Positions 21,703 to 33,450 are shown, numbered from the stretch's first letter. The stretch: DNA of 64,000 nt from Eustoma russellianum (GCA_036186865.1 AP025043.1:30761996-30825995); one strand, 5' to 3'. Notes: generated by a model from the letters alone, not told the origin. Translations and numbers: made by a program.

Positions 21703-24700
21703 ATATATTAATATGGAATATACGAGGCATGTATGCCTCTTTGCCTAGACTGCATAACTTAATACATGATCATCATTTAAATATGCTAGCTCTGATAGAA
21801 CCAAAGCATTCGTCATCACATATTGCTCGTTTTGCGTTGGATCTTGGCTTTTCGCATCATTATTCTTCTCAATCGGAACGTATTTGGCTTTTTGGCATGA
21901 CTCAGATTATCATTTGGTTGTAGCGCAGTATCAAAATCAGGTCATTCATTTTACTCTCCTATTTCGCCAACTTCAACTGACTTTTGTTCTATCAGTGGTA
22001 TACGGCAACCATACGTCATCTTTATGTCGCCCTTATGGCACTCATTGTATACTTTTTCGGAATCAAATGATTTACCATGGGTGGTTGGAGGTGATTTTAA
22101 TACTTTTCGCTCTCTGGAGGATCATGAAGGCCGATCCCAGCCATCGCTTTCATCATTGCAAGACTTTAATGACTGTGTTGAATCATGCTCCTTAATGGCC
22201 CCGTAGTTTCATGGGCCGAGATTTACTTAGACAGATGGTAGAGGACTTGGGCGAGTACGTCGGAGATTGGATTGGTTATTTCTCAATTCCACCTTTCAAG
22301 ATTTTTTTGATGACACACACCTTTCGCATCTCTCCCGCATTTCTTCGGATCACACCCCATTATTATTTGTGTGCCGACTGAATAACCTAGAGGGACGCCC
22401 ATCTTTCCGTTTTTTAGACTCTTGGTTGCTTCATCCAGATTTTAATACTTATATGCGCCATGCTTGGACATCTTATCCAACGACAGGAGGTATGTATGGA
22501 TTTTATTCTAAATTGTTCCAGCTGAAGCGTGACATACAAAGGTGGAATAAGAAAATTTTCGGTAATATATTCTCAAATGTTAAGCATGCTGAATCTGTTC
22601 TTGCCATCGCTGAACATGCTTGGGACACCGACCCTACAGATGCGAACCGTGAAGACTATCATAGGGCTAAAGCAGAATATCTACAAGCTTCCTCTTACGA
22701 ATTCCATTTTTGGAAAGAGAAAGCGCGCGTTAGATGGTTAAAAGACGGAGATGCAAACACACGCTATTTCCATTCCATTGTAAAAGGGAGATGTTTGCAA
22801 CTTCGCATACGCCAAATCCGCACATCTGCAAGCACGTTATGCACCACTCCTGCGCTATCAAAGATGAACCCGTGGCATTTTATACATCATTATTTGCTCA
22901 AGCCCACACATAATTTATGACGCCTTGCTCAGTCATATTCCACATTTGATCACGGAAGATGACAGTTTGATGCTTACTCAACTACCGATGGAGGACAAAG
23001 TTAAGGCAGCAGTCTGGCATTTAGACCCCCAAAGTGCGACAGGACCTGATGGTTTCAACTGTAACTTTTATCGTTCTTGTTGGTCGATTATTCATATTGA
23101 TGTGGTAAAAGCAGTGTAGGAATTTTTTCTTGGAATCCCTCAGCCTTCTGTAATGGCTAGTGCACTTATCACGTTGATCCCTAAAAAGCCATCTCCTGTC
23201 ACATTTAGTGATTTTCAGCCCATCTGCCTCAATAATTTTTTGAGCGAAGTCTGTACAAGAATCATTGCTACTAGGTTGAATACTTTACTTCCCAAAATAA
23301 TATCGCCGGAACAAACAGGGTTTCTACCAGGTTTGGATATTTCAACGCAAGTTCTCTTGGCTCGAGAGATGATACATATGTTGGATAAAGGTAGTCCTCA
23401 GCTATGTTTGAAACTAGACATGATGAAGGCTTTCGACAGAGACAGCTGGGAATATCTCGAGAGGATATTGCGCACTTTTGGTTTCTCTGCATTTTTCATT
23501 CGCATTATACTGAATCATTTACGTGCCACCACACTATCTGTTTTGGTTAATGGGTAACCCACAGCTTCATTTCTGCCATACAGAGGGGTTAAACAAGGAG
23601 ATCCATTGTCCCCCTCACTTTTCATTATTTCGTCTGAAGGTTTTAGCAGGGGATTAAAGTCATTAGTAGCATCTGGATCATTGCAGCCATTCCGACTGGG
23701 ACGGGTTCCTTTTTCTATCACACATTTAGCATATGCAAACGATCTCCTAGTATTCTTATGCAGCACTCAACGTAATCTTCGCCGCTTTCATGCCTTCTTA
23801 GCGCAATATGAAACTGCCACTGGTCAAAAGATAAATTTTCAGAAAAGTAACTTTATTCCATCGGCAGCGGTTACTCCTCATCAGCGACGGTCCATCGAGA
23901 CTATCACGGGAATACGTTGTTCCAGTCTACCTTTTCGATACCTTGGGTCTTATTTACATAAAGGCATCAACCGGTCGAGATATTGTGTATCATTATTACA
24001 GCATATAGACGACAGACTTCAAGGTTGGCATTCAAGATTATTCTCTTCAGCAGGTCGGCTTGTTTTGCTTCGTTCGGTGGTATCGTCTCTACGTTTGCAT
24101 ATTCTTGCTGCTGGAGGCTTGCCCAAGTCGGTGATCAACATTATCAATCGGAAAATGGCAGTTTTTTATTGGGGTCGTAAGCATCATTGGGTTTCATGGG
24201 CTACTATTACTATGCCTCGGGAAGAGGGCGGACTGGGGCTCCGCAACCTTTGCGCACTACATCAAGCTTATCAATGTCGTATTTGGTGGTCGTATCAGCA
24301 ACAAACTACACTCTGGAGCAAATATATGTATGGCAAGTATGGTCACCGCGGAGATTATCTACCTCGTTTGCCTGATTCACCTGTTTGGAAGATGATTTGT
24401 AGAATTCATCCTACCTGTCTTGCTCAGATGGAAGGTCAAGGGGCTCATCTCACTTGGACTCCTATGGCGACAGGGGAGTTCTCCTTGCACAACGCATTTG
24501 ACATCTGCCGCTCATCCAGCCCAATGCTCCTTTCAACGAAGTTTATTTGGTTCAAGCATCATTCGCCCATCATTCAGATCTTTCTATGGCGGATATTTCA
24601 TTCAGCATTGCCGTTTGAAGATTACACTAGTAAGTATTACACGACATACCCAACACAATGTCCTTTTTGTAAGCAGGCATCGGCCATGGTGGACCATATA

Positions 24701-25555
24701 TTCTTATACTGTTCAGGTATACGTACGTTATGGAGTTTTTTCGAAGTTGAATTACATTGCCCCATCCCGACATCACTACACCTTCGCCAGTACTTACTTT
24801 CTTGGTGGTATCGTTCTACTTCTTCATCTTTCCTTGGGATCTTGCACATTATTATCCCAGCAATCATTGTGTATAATGTGTGGCGTTCCTATGCCTCATT
24901 AGTTTACGGTGACCAACGCACTTTTACATTGACATCACTACGGGTCTCTATACAATATGATATTACTATGTGGTGTAAATCCAAAGCGGGATCAAAATTA
25001 ATGATTGGCCCTCGGCAGCCCCTTCCTTGGCTTCCTCCACTTCGGGTACAACGCCCTCTTTTGGTGCGCTAGCGGCTACCACCTTCAGGACGATTCAAAT
25101 TAAATACAGATGCGGCAGTTGGTAGACACTATGCAGCAGGAGGTGCTATATTGAAAGATCACGCTAGTTCGTATGTGGGCGCAGTTTCATTCCGTTTACC
25201 TCCAAGTTCGCCTTTGAATGCGGAGATACAGGCAGCGGTTTTTGGACTTTTATATTTTCTTCCGCTATATCGCTCGATTATTCTAGAATCAGATTGTGCA
25301 CTGCTCATATCTCGTTTGTCTCGGCCCCAGCAGATTCAGGGGAACTACTATCTCCGGCTATTGCACACGCCAGTGCATCTACATCGTTTGGACTTTCACC
25401 ACATTTACAGAGAGGAAAATATGGCGGCCCACTATCTTGCACAGAATGCCATGTTAAACCCACGCACTAAAGTCTACGGTTCTCGCTCTCTTCCGCCATT
25501 AGTTCGCAGTTCTATATCATTGGATCTCTCTTCAGTCCATTTGCGTGTTCCCTGA
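21699..25555 (+). pseudogene. LINE ORF2 (APE endonuclease, RT, zinc finger, RNase H)
   Basis: Would nick target DNA and copy the RNA into it. It opens 'MNILIWNIRGM'; the APE 'GGDFNTF' (about 22098-22118) and 'SDHTPLL' near 22350 are present. Frameshifts lie near 21890, 22020, 22855 and 22915; stops lie at 22204-22206 and 22228-22230. From 22925 one frame continues to 25555 with stops at 23117-23119, 23555-23557 and 25070-25072. RT parts: 'SATGPDGF', 'TLIPKK', 'KLDMMKAFDR', 'GVKQGDPLSP'. The catalytic box reads 'YAND' (Asn codon 23738-23740) instead of YADD. The zinc finger 'CPFC...DHIFLYC' is near 24660-24712. RNase H: 'KLNTDAAVG', 'NAEIQAAV', 'LESDCALL', then 'YREENMAAHYLA' with His for the usual Asp. 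Confidence 0.88.
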
Positions 25556-26113
25556 TATATTCACGTCTTCCATATGGATTGGCACATATTTACTTTTCTT
25601 GCCTGTATCCTATGGGGTTCAGGCAGGCTCGGTATGACTTGTTACCTATTCATTTTACATATTGTGCTATGCTTGATTATCGGTTATGACGCGATCGTTT
25701 TCTGTCTTTGTGCATGTCTTGGGCATTTCAATGCAATGGCGTCTACGCGGGCGGTGGCTAAGATATTTCCAGCGCGTCATGGTCACAAGGCCTCAGCGAA
25801 TGCAGATTCTTCAGCGCTAACAGCACAGCGGCTACTATTTTCACATCTTTTGTGCTCTTCTCAAATGTACAGTGTTTTAAATTCTAACTTCAGTCGTATA
25901 AATATGTACGCTTTTTTCCTTCGCCATGGTTTTATCCACAAGGGTGGTTTTACCTGGCAAGGTTTTAATGCGGCATATCATATATGACTGGAGACTACAA
26001 ATCATTGGCTATTTGTATTCGTTTTTCCCTTATACAGACTTTCTGTTTTGTACTATAGTTTTCCTCCGCCACAAGTGAGGTTTATCTATGAATAAAATTT
26101 TTGCTAAAAAAAA
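25556..26113 (+). other. 3' UTR and A-tail of the near-full-length LINE
   Basis: Noncoding; an open stretch at 25574-25987 has no recognisable motif. It ends 'gaataaaatttttgc' plus eight A's; the AATAAA-like motif at about 26091 fits a polyadenylation signal. Confidence 0.7.
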
Positions 26114-26548
26114 TACACATACACACACATAAGCACACACATATATGCATATATCCGTGCTCGCCTCTGTGAATAAGTTACTTCCAACTTTCTTGTTTAT
26201 ATTTTTAATTCGGTTTTATATTTGCCTTTCAATATCCTTTATCACACTTTGGGACCTCGTTACACGTTAAGTTTATCTCAGGCACGAAAGTTTACGAGGA
26301 AGTCTTGTAGTTAAGGGAAATTTACGATAGTAATTGAGCCAGAAATAAGAAAGGTTGGTATTCTACTGTGGCTGAAAACAGTGCTATCCATTTGTCATGA
26401 ATATGGCATATAATTCTTGCACAAAGCAGATACAGAAATGTAGCAACAGTAAAATAAGATGTTATGGAGCTAAAGTAATTTTTACTGGTGGAAGTTCACA
26501 TCTGTGACAGTTGCATTGCCTGGACTATATAAATACTGCCAAGAGAGA
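26114..26548. other. Unassigned sequence left of the solo LTR
   Basis: Begins with a CA/TA-rich low-complexity stretch (to about 26150), then ordinary sequence with no TE motif I recognise. A plus-strand frame is open from about 26470 up to the solo LTR and is in phase with the frame that continues after it at 28949, once the duplicated AGAGA is removed. I cannot tell whether this is coding. Confidence 0.4.
26544..26548. repeat. Target-site duplication AGAGA (left)
   Basis: Identical to 28944-28948 on the other side of the solo LTR. Confidence 0.8.
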
Positions 26549-27238
26549 TGTAGCGTCCCGGCCCGGACAGCGGACCCGAACCGGTGCACCCGTCGTAGCC
26601 TACCGAGAGGACTATAAGACGTCTCATCTCTCAAATACACATCATCAATGACGTAAGAGAGTAAGCACGGAAACATATGTAAAACAAATCTAAACCATCA
26701 AATACGTACTTCAAGATGTAATGTGTTTACAAAAGATTATTTATGGTTACAACGAACTAAATCCTAAACGAATGAAAGAAACTGAAATAATTAAAAATAG
26801 TCTCGACTATCCCTCAATAAGAACTTTAAGCATCCATTCGGCCCACTCGCCGTCGTCCTCTATGAATATCATATCGTATTCGGGCTCATCTGCAAAACAA
26901 CAGGGTAAAACCCTTAGCGAAAAACGCTAACAGGTAACCCGCTTATAAGACATATGGGATCAACACATGGCAAGACATGAGTAATATTTATATCAAGGGG
27001 TGAAGGGGCACATGTCTTGTATAATTTCAAGAACGTAGGTTACTAGCGTAACAGAGCAAGAATAGTAATTCACAAGCAATTAATAGTTCAATAACAATCC
27101 ACTTACCATTCAACCATACCGGAACGACTCACGTGATGCATGACAGTTCAAAACATGCACTACACTACACAAACCCAAATGCTTATGCTTCGCTTTTCAA
27201 AAACAGTGCAATGCATGTCACAATGTCCGGTCACATAA

Positions 27239-27437
27239 CATTATACCCCGTGATAGGCCACAGCTTGTCTTTATACCATGTGACGCACCACATCTTAACT
27301 TTATACCCTGCAATGTTCTACAGCTTGTCTTTATACCCTGTGTCACATTACAGCTCACTTTATACCCTGTGACGGTTACAGCTTGTCTTTATACCCTGTA
27401 ACGCATCACAGCTCATTTCGCAAACTTTATACCCTGT
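27239..27437 (-). repeat. Hairpin plus GGGTATAAA tandem units (solo LTR)
   Basis: Seven units, each about 30 bp, contain TTTATACCC (GGGTATAAA on the LTR strand). It is preceded on that strand by a short stem of the form CTGTGA...TCACAG. Similar units lie in element A at 43163-43445. Confidence 0.85.
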
Positions 27438-27889
27438 GCCGAGGCACAGCTCTTATCAAATCATAATGCAAATGCAAGTGCCATGATGCAAAAATGCACA
27501 ACTTTTCATCATTCAATCACATTCTTCAATCACAGACTTCAATCACATCCTCACTTACAATCGTGTCAACACACACTCAGGCCTACCTCATATAAGTGTT
27601 CATACTAAGGATACGAAGAATGAAGTAAACCCTCTTCACACGTTCCATTCAAACCCTAACAAAGCCTCAAGCGTTCATTATTAACCCCATAGGTCATTCA
27701 CGTTGAAGTCCGATTCAAATACCCTACAAGAACTCACCGTCAATTCATCATCCTAAGTCATGTTCCCAAGACTTATACTAACCTCAATCAGGTCCTAAGA
27801 AATCTCTAAGGTCATCCAAAGGATCCCCTAGCTTCCCTCTTTCTTCATTTATTTTCCCACAAAACAGATGGACGTCAGCCCCTGACGTC

Positions 27890-28090
27890 GACCGATCCAT
27901 GTCCATATGAGGCACATCAATTTCTCACTCAGTCTACATCGATCGATCGATGTCCATCAGGATACATCGATCTCTCACTCAACTATACATCGATCGATCC
28001 ACGTACAACTGTAGCACATCAGTCTCTCCCTCTGCTACACATCGATCGATCGATGTACATCAGCCTCTGGCATCGATCGATCGATGTCAG
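27890..28090. repeat. Array of ATCGATCGATCGAT palindromes (solo LTR)
   Basis: Perfect palindromes built on CATCGATCGATCGATG lie at 27936-27953, 28039-28056 and 28071-28086. Degenerate copies lie at about 27888-27905 and 27988-28003. The spacer 'tctctcactc' also repeats. Confidence 0.9.
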
Positions 28091-28943
28091 CGTTTTCCAG
28101 CATTCTCATTCTGCAATTTCTGCAGAAACCGCAGATTGAAACCCCAATCGATTTCCAACTTCGTTCCAACCATTCCAAGCCTAATCCTCACTATCAATCC
28201 ATACTTAATTTACCAAAACAAAATCTTTCATATCCAAGTCAAGAATTCAAGCCTAAAACTCAAAATATTCATCAAATCAAACCCAAAATCTCATCTTTTC
28301 CCTCTCCCTTCTCTTCAACCGCAAATAGCAACAAAGTAAGGTCAAGAGATTGGGATTTGCAGGATTCCACATAATCAACAACAACAACAACAAACGATTT
28401 TCAACATATAGTGGCCAAATCTCAAAACCAAAACACATAATTCACATATAGGTTCGCGGAAAGAAACTACTGCATGTTGATCCATTTTGATATAAAAAAT
28501 AGGCCTTTTTCTTTCGCAAATCGTAGGAACTCATAAGAAAGTTAATTGCCTTTGATTATCCGAAGAAGATCCGAAGAACAAATGAAGAACGAATCGAAAA
28601 TCTTCCTTAGGGTTGCAAGAGTGAAGTCGCCTATGGAGAGGAAGAGAAGGAGGGCGTCGTTACTTTTCTGAAAATGAAGAGAAACTGACGTTCTGTCAGT
28701 TTTTGATATGGGGAGGGGGAAATTTGACTTTCTAAATTATATCCTATTATCTCATTTATCTTAAATAATTAAATTCCAATATTTAATTCTAGATTAAATA
28801 CTAATTAATTCCAATATTTAATTCCTCAATAAATACTAATTAATCTAATATTTAATTCTTAATTCATTACCATTAATTGCCATTAATTTCATTTAACTCC
28901 CTTTTATCCTTTAATTATCATACGGAGGGTGCGGGACATAACA

Positions 28944-28948
28944 AGAGA
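28944..28948. repeat. Target-site duplication AGAGA (right)
   Basis: Identical to 26544-26548. Confidence 0.8.
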
Positions 28949-30251
28949 TCTTTGATTTCTTCAAGTGGCAAGCTGGTCTGAAGCAACCCTCGTGTCATGA
29001 GGGGAATTGTCGGCAGCCAAAACAAATAATGGTCCGCAATATTTCCATTTCAGGAAAACGGTTCAACAACTACTCAGTCCATTGTAAAGATAGAAGAAAC
29101 CAGCCCACACGATATAGCTATGTTTGTTATTCAAGTTAGTACATTGCATTAAAAAAGCATAGGTTCGAATCAGAACACCACAGCATGGATGCAATACTGT
29201 TATCCGGGTCATTAATGAGTTAGACCATAACATCCGGCCCAACTGAGTTAAAAGATCGCTGGTGCAGTTTACCGTTAAAACTTTATATGGATTTTAATTG
29301 TTTGAAAAATGCCTTACCAATATAACAAGATAGTGAGTTTCTGATTTACATCATTCACAAAAATCTATTGGACCAAAACGGTGAAAGTTTCAGAATCGGA
29401 AGTATGATCATTGCCACTAGATTAAAAAAACCAGTAAGACAATTGCATTCTTGGAGATTCCGGCAAACGTTTGTCCTGGGCATATTTTAGCCACAAGAAT
29501 CAAAGTGGTATTGTGTGTCAGCAGAAACTGCTAATCAAAACTCCGGGGATTTATGCGGTTAAGTATTGTTGAACTTTCAGTTGTTGGTGTTTCGGATTCC
29601 CATTCAGTGCCGGGGGTACGGTTGGCGGATTTAAAGAAGGTGCTTAAATATGTTACTGCTTTCAAGTAAGAAGCATATAATTTTGGTTCCGACCAAATAA
29701 AATCGATGTTAATAAACAAATTGCTTTGAGCATATACTAAATCAAAATTTGAGCATATGATAAATCAAAAATTTCACCGTAATCTGCTTTATAAATAATT
29801 GGATTCACTTTATAAATGGAGCAAGAAACCTCATATCAAATGTTTCAGAAATCATGATGGTCAAAACCACATGCAAGAAAAAACTCATGTCGATCCATAA
29901 ACATTTTTTCCGATATTATTACCTAGCCGACAAAAGAATAGATGCCATTTACTCATTCTACAAAAGTCGACGCCCTTAATTGCATCAGAGACATTAGAAA
30001 AAAGGAGTTATATATTTGGACGATCCTTCTTTGTGACATTGGAAGTAATATAGTTTTTTTATTAATTAAGCTTTTTTATTTGCAAGTTTTTAGGTGCAAA
30101 ACCCTTTACTTTGCGGTTATTTTCAAGTTCGATGAATTGTGATTTGAACACGCGAAGATCAAATGCAAAACCTACAGTATATTTTTCTGTCATATTCTCG
30201 TATTGTTTCAAAAATTATCATCACTATTAACATGTCTTAAAGAGCTTTCAA
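28949..30251. other. Candidate host sequence between solo LTRs
   Basis: No LTR, RT or other transposon motif is visible. A plus-strand frame open for about 60 codons from 28949 includes 'IFDFFKWQAGLKQP', which has a protein-like look but is not assigned. A possible exon lies at 29553-29665. The rest is AT-rich. A minus-strand open frame at 29531-29719 overlaps that exon and is less convincing. Confidence 0.4.
29553..29665 (+). CDS. Possible host exon (upstream of solo LTR), product unknown
   Basis: From the ATG at 29553 the frame encodes a protein-like stretch including 'VGVSDSHSVPGVRLADLKKV' and stays open up to 29665. There 'CAA' is followed by GTAAGA, a good donor; read through, it would stop at 29667. 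A TAA at 29531-29533 lies upstream in the same frame, so this would have to be a first exon or a broken one. Splicing to an acceptor at 31650-31651 keeps the frame into a 30-codon segment ending in a stop. I do not recognise the protein. It is the only coding signal here not explained by transposons, but no conserved motif backs it. Confidence 0.3.
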
Positions 30252-30256
30252 GTTTC
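30252..30256. repeat. Target-site duplication GTTTC (left)
   Basis: Identical to 31562-31566. Confidence 0.85.
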
Positions 30257-31561
30257 TGTTGGAAGAATTTGTGAAAATGGGGTTGTAAAAAGTTGGTGAG
30301 TTACATATTTTGAGCTTAATTATGATTAGTGTCCGTTAATCAAAACCGGAAACTAATCAGCCCTAAATTATCTAAAAAATAAATAGATAATTTTAGGTTT
30401 TTGAATCACTCAGTTCCGATACCGGGTGAATGAGAAATTAATGCTTAAAATAGGAGTTAAAAGTGGAAATTTCCAAATATACCACATCGGTGAAATTGAT
30501 GGAAAGTTGCCACCAAATATAGTATTAGGCATTTCGGATGTGCCAAAGTAAAACTGACCTCAGGAAAGACGCAGTCCAACCCTGCTCGGCCCTGCTCGGC
30601 TCGGCAATGCTCTGTTGGTTTGCAGTTATAATTTTTGGACAAATTTCTTTTAAATTTTTTCAGAAAATAACTTGATCCTACTGTTATGATCGAACGACTC
30701 AGATTAATCTGACTCAGTCTCTGATCGTGGAAAGAGAACTGGGGGACAATGGCGCCTATCGTGGGTTGTGGAAAAATAGGGAATCATGGCAGAACGATTG
30801 CCGTAGCCTCCAAGCATTTTCCCTCTATAAATAGAGGCAGCAGTCTACCTCCAACGACACCACAAGTGAAAAACACAACACCGAGATCTTCCTCTCCTTC
30901 ATCTGCTGCATATTTTGTTTCATACGGCATTCATCTGCTGTGTTCCGGTAATCCGAGAAGGTAGGACATTCTTGAAGGTTCGTTGAGTTTAGCGCTGCAG
31001 TGCCACTCGTCTGAACTAGTCTCCGTTATATCCTGAGAGACGGTTGCTCCTTTGGGTAGGCAAAGTGTACCGGAGCAATAACGTCTTAAGGACAGAGTTT
31101 TGGACTCACCTCGGATCTCGGCTCTACTGAGCTGAGAAGGTATTGCTGAGGTTGAGCTCTGCTTTGTGCTGAGCTCAGCTGTTTTTGGAAGAATCCAGCA
31201 CTGTTGACACAATGTTGCTCTGCTGAGCTCTGCTGTTGCACTAAGAACATTCGTTGTTTAGAGGTTTTGGTTGCCGAGCTCTGCTTTGTGCCGAGCTCGG
31301 CAGTTCGACTGAGTACATTCATTGTTCTGCCGTGTTGAGCTCTGCTCGGCTAAAGGCTGAAAGCACATAACAGTGGTTCTGAAATGTTGTTCAGTCCAGG
31401 TCAGCAGGTCAGCTGACTATTCAGAACGCAGATTCAGTTGCGGTGTCTGAACTTTCTCGGCAGATCGGCTTAGCCTAACCTTAGCTCGGCAAGTCGGCCC
31501 TGACCTTGGGTCAGGTCGGCCACTGCTGTACAGAAGTCAATTAGTCTGAATATTTCCAACA
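30257..31561 (+). mobile_element. Solo Ty1/copia LTR, plus strand
   Basis: Starts TGTTGGAAGAAT and ends ATTTCCAACA, with GTTTC duplicated at 30252-30256 and 31562-31566. 1305 bp with no internal region. It has a TATA box at 30826-30833. Downstream lies a stretch dense in GAGCTC and GCTGAGC motifs (31105-31350), where open frames on the minus strand are an artefact of the repeats. Confidence 0.92.
30826..30833 (+). promoter_or_regulatory. TATA box of the solo copia LTR
   Basis: TATAAATA within CTATAAATAG, ~570 bp into the LTR. It matches in position the TATA box of the minus-strand family member at 33451-33460. Confidence 0.65.
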
Positions 31562-31566
31562 GTTTC
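31562..31566. repeat. Target-site duplication GTTTC (right)
   Basis: Identical to 30252-30256. Confidence 0.85.
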
Positions 31567-32581
31567 AACAACCGAAAGAGTAGAATCAGGGATCTTAAGA
31601 TATAAAATTCTTGATTCTGCTTAATGTAACTGTGCCTTCTATTGTATCCAGGATAGAAATTCTTGTGGGAATGAGTATGCAAGAGCTTGAAGGCGTTAAT
31701 AGCCGCTCATTCTTCAATATTCCCAAACTCGAAAGTAATGAATAGGTATGATGCTATTCAAATGGTATTTCCAAATTTATAAGTTTTTGATCTTACTGCA
31801 TTGCAGCACATAATATTCGAACTCACAGTCACTAGTCATTCTTTAGATATTTTTATTCTTTCTCTACCCTAAATATATTATTTTGATTTTTTATAGAACG
31901 GTGAGAGGGCCTTTTTGTGTTTGTAAATAAAAATTACGCTATCTTCATGTAATGTCGTTTCTTCTATTAATACTAATGCAAATAATGTTCGCATGCTTTT
32001 CATGTTAGTTATCTGGTATAAATTTTGCCACGTATTTGCCCGTTTATAAGTTATAACAACAACTTAAAAGGTAGAGTAAGAAGTAGATTATAATCTTGTT
32101 ACGAGATATCACGTTGCTTGATTGAAATCTTACAAGTTTTACCGTTAAAAAAGAACCAACAAGATTTTTACAACAAATTCGAAATGTCCCATAAAGGGAC
32201 AGTGTATCTTTTGGAAGGTTAGTTTGCTATGTTGATGCTCTCCAACATTTCAACGTGGCAAAATTTACATATTGTCTTGCCAAATGACATAAAGAAGAAG
32301 ACATGTAATGACAGGAAGTTCTTTTCGGTGATCTTCTAATATAGATATTTCTTTTTTTTTTCCTCCCTTGTTGCGAGACAAGTGTCCAATCAGCCATATT
32401 CCTTTGTTGGCTGGAGCATTGTATATTCTATGCAAAATCAGAAAGAAGGCATAGACAAAGCATGTGATCCACCAGTGTTGCTGTGTTTCTTGTGTCGCGT
32501 CATGTTGCTTCCTCCACTATTCACCCTAGTGCCATCATATTAATTATCAATGACTAAAAAATTTTTCTCATCATTTTATAA
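31567..32581. other. Candidate host sequence between two copia solo LTRs
   Basis: Apart from the possible exon at 31652-31745, this is AT-rich sequence with no transposon motif. The target ATATT at 32582-32586 marks its right edge; its continuation lies at 54672. Confidence 0.45.
31652..31745 (+). CDS. Possible host terminal exon, product unknown
   Basis: A pyrimidine-rich run and CAG (acceptor at 31650-31651), with CTTAAT about 30 bases upstream as a possible branch point, precede a 30-codon frame including 'EILVGMSMQELEGVNSRSF' and ending in TAG at 31743-31745. It enters one base into a codon, which matches the two bases left over at the donor 29665/29666. The putative intron (29666-31651, 1986 bp) would contain the whole solo copia LTR; without it the intron would be about 680 bp. 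Unrecognised product. Confidence 0.3.
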
Positions 32582-32586
32582 ATATT
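32582..32586. repeat. Target-site duplication ATATT (left)
   Basis: Identical to 54667-54671, just outside the far end of the minus-strand solo copia LTR. Confidence 0.75.
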
Positions 32587-33450
32587 TGTGGGAAATAATT
32601 CAAGTCAGACAAAACTGACTTTTGTACAGTAGTGGCCGACCTGCCAAATTCAAGGTAGACTGGATAGATTTGCTAAGTCAAGATAGTTCAGATAGCGCAA
32701 TTGAGTTTGCGTTCTGAACAGTCAGCCGACTTGCCGACCTGAACTGAACAACACTTCAGAATAGGAGTCCTGTGCTGTCAGCCCTCTAGCCGAGCTGAAC
32801 TAGAGTCAATCTAATCAGGCAAATCAGATCAGTCCAGTTGGCGCAATTGTATTTGCGTTATGGGTTGACCACCGACACCTGCCTATCTCGGCACCTCAGC
32901 ACAACAACCAACAGTTGTGCTTTCAGCCGCTTCAGCTGAGCAGAGCTCAGCACGGCAACATTGTAGAACAACGAAAGTTCTTAGCCAACAACGGAGCTCA
33001 GCACAGCAACACTGTACAACGACAGTGCTGCGATTTCCCGCGGTCAGCTGGGCTCAGCACAAAGCATAGCTCAGGTCGGCAACACTGTACAGAACAATGT
33101 TGCGCTATCCTTCGAGCAGCAGAGCTCAGCTCGGCAATAACCTCAACAGCTCAGCTGAGTAGAGATCCGAGGTGAGTCCAGGACTCTGTCCGTAAGACGT
33201 GTTGCTCCGGTATACTATGCCCAACCGAATAGAGCAATCGTCTTCTAGGATACAACGGAAGTCAGTTCAGATGAGCGGCACTGCAGTGTATGAACTCTAC
33301 GAACCCTTAAGATGCCTTGAACTTCTCGGATTACTTGGAATGCAGAGTGTTGTATGAGGGAGAATGAATATGCAGCGAGGGAGATTGCAGAGAAAGAGAA
33401 TAACTTAGGAATTATTCTGAGTGTGTGTCCCCAGAGGTCACATCGGCCAC

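Larger units (their letters stand above)
20291..26113 (+). mobile_element. LINE (plant L1 type), near full length, dead
   Basis: 5' UTR from about 20291 ('cgattctgcggcac'), ORF1 20442-21702, ORF2 21699-25555, then a 3' UTR with the shared 'cctccgccacaagtgagg' ending and an eight-A tail at 26106-26113. Total ~5.8 kb, the usual size for plant L1 elements. Several stops and frameshifts in both frames show it is inactive. Confidence 0.88.
26549..28943 (-). mobile_element. Solo Ty3/gypsy LTR, minus strand
   Basis: On the minus strand it starts TGTTATGTCCCGCACCC at 28943 and ends 'gggccgggacgctaca' at 26549, like the end of element A's LTR ('gggccggggcgctaca'). AGAGA is duplicated at 26544-26548 and 28944-28948. 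No internal region is present, so two LTRs recombined to leave one. It holds a palindrome array (about 27890-28090) and a hairpin/TATAAA array (27239-27437). The ORF-like stretch at 27950-28339 lies on the opposite strand and is not a gene. Confidence 0.92.

Noticed and set aside
20263..26130. Firm target duplication of the near-full-length LINE in CA/TA tracts
   Set aside because: Both flanks are low-complexity dinucleotide repeats, so the match could be chance; mentioned only as possible.
27239..28090. CRISPR-like repeat array
   Set aside because: Units vary in length and sequence, the spacers are themselves repetitive, no cas gene is present, and the context is a plant LTR.
29531..29719. 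Minus-strand 62-codon frame
   Set aside because: The overlapping plus-strand frame has a good splice donor and a phase-matched acceptor; the minus frame has no such support. Neither is certain.
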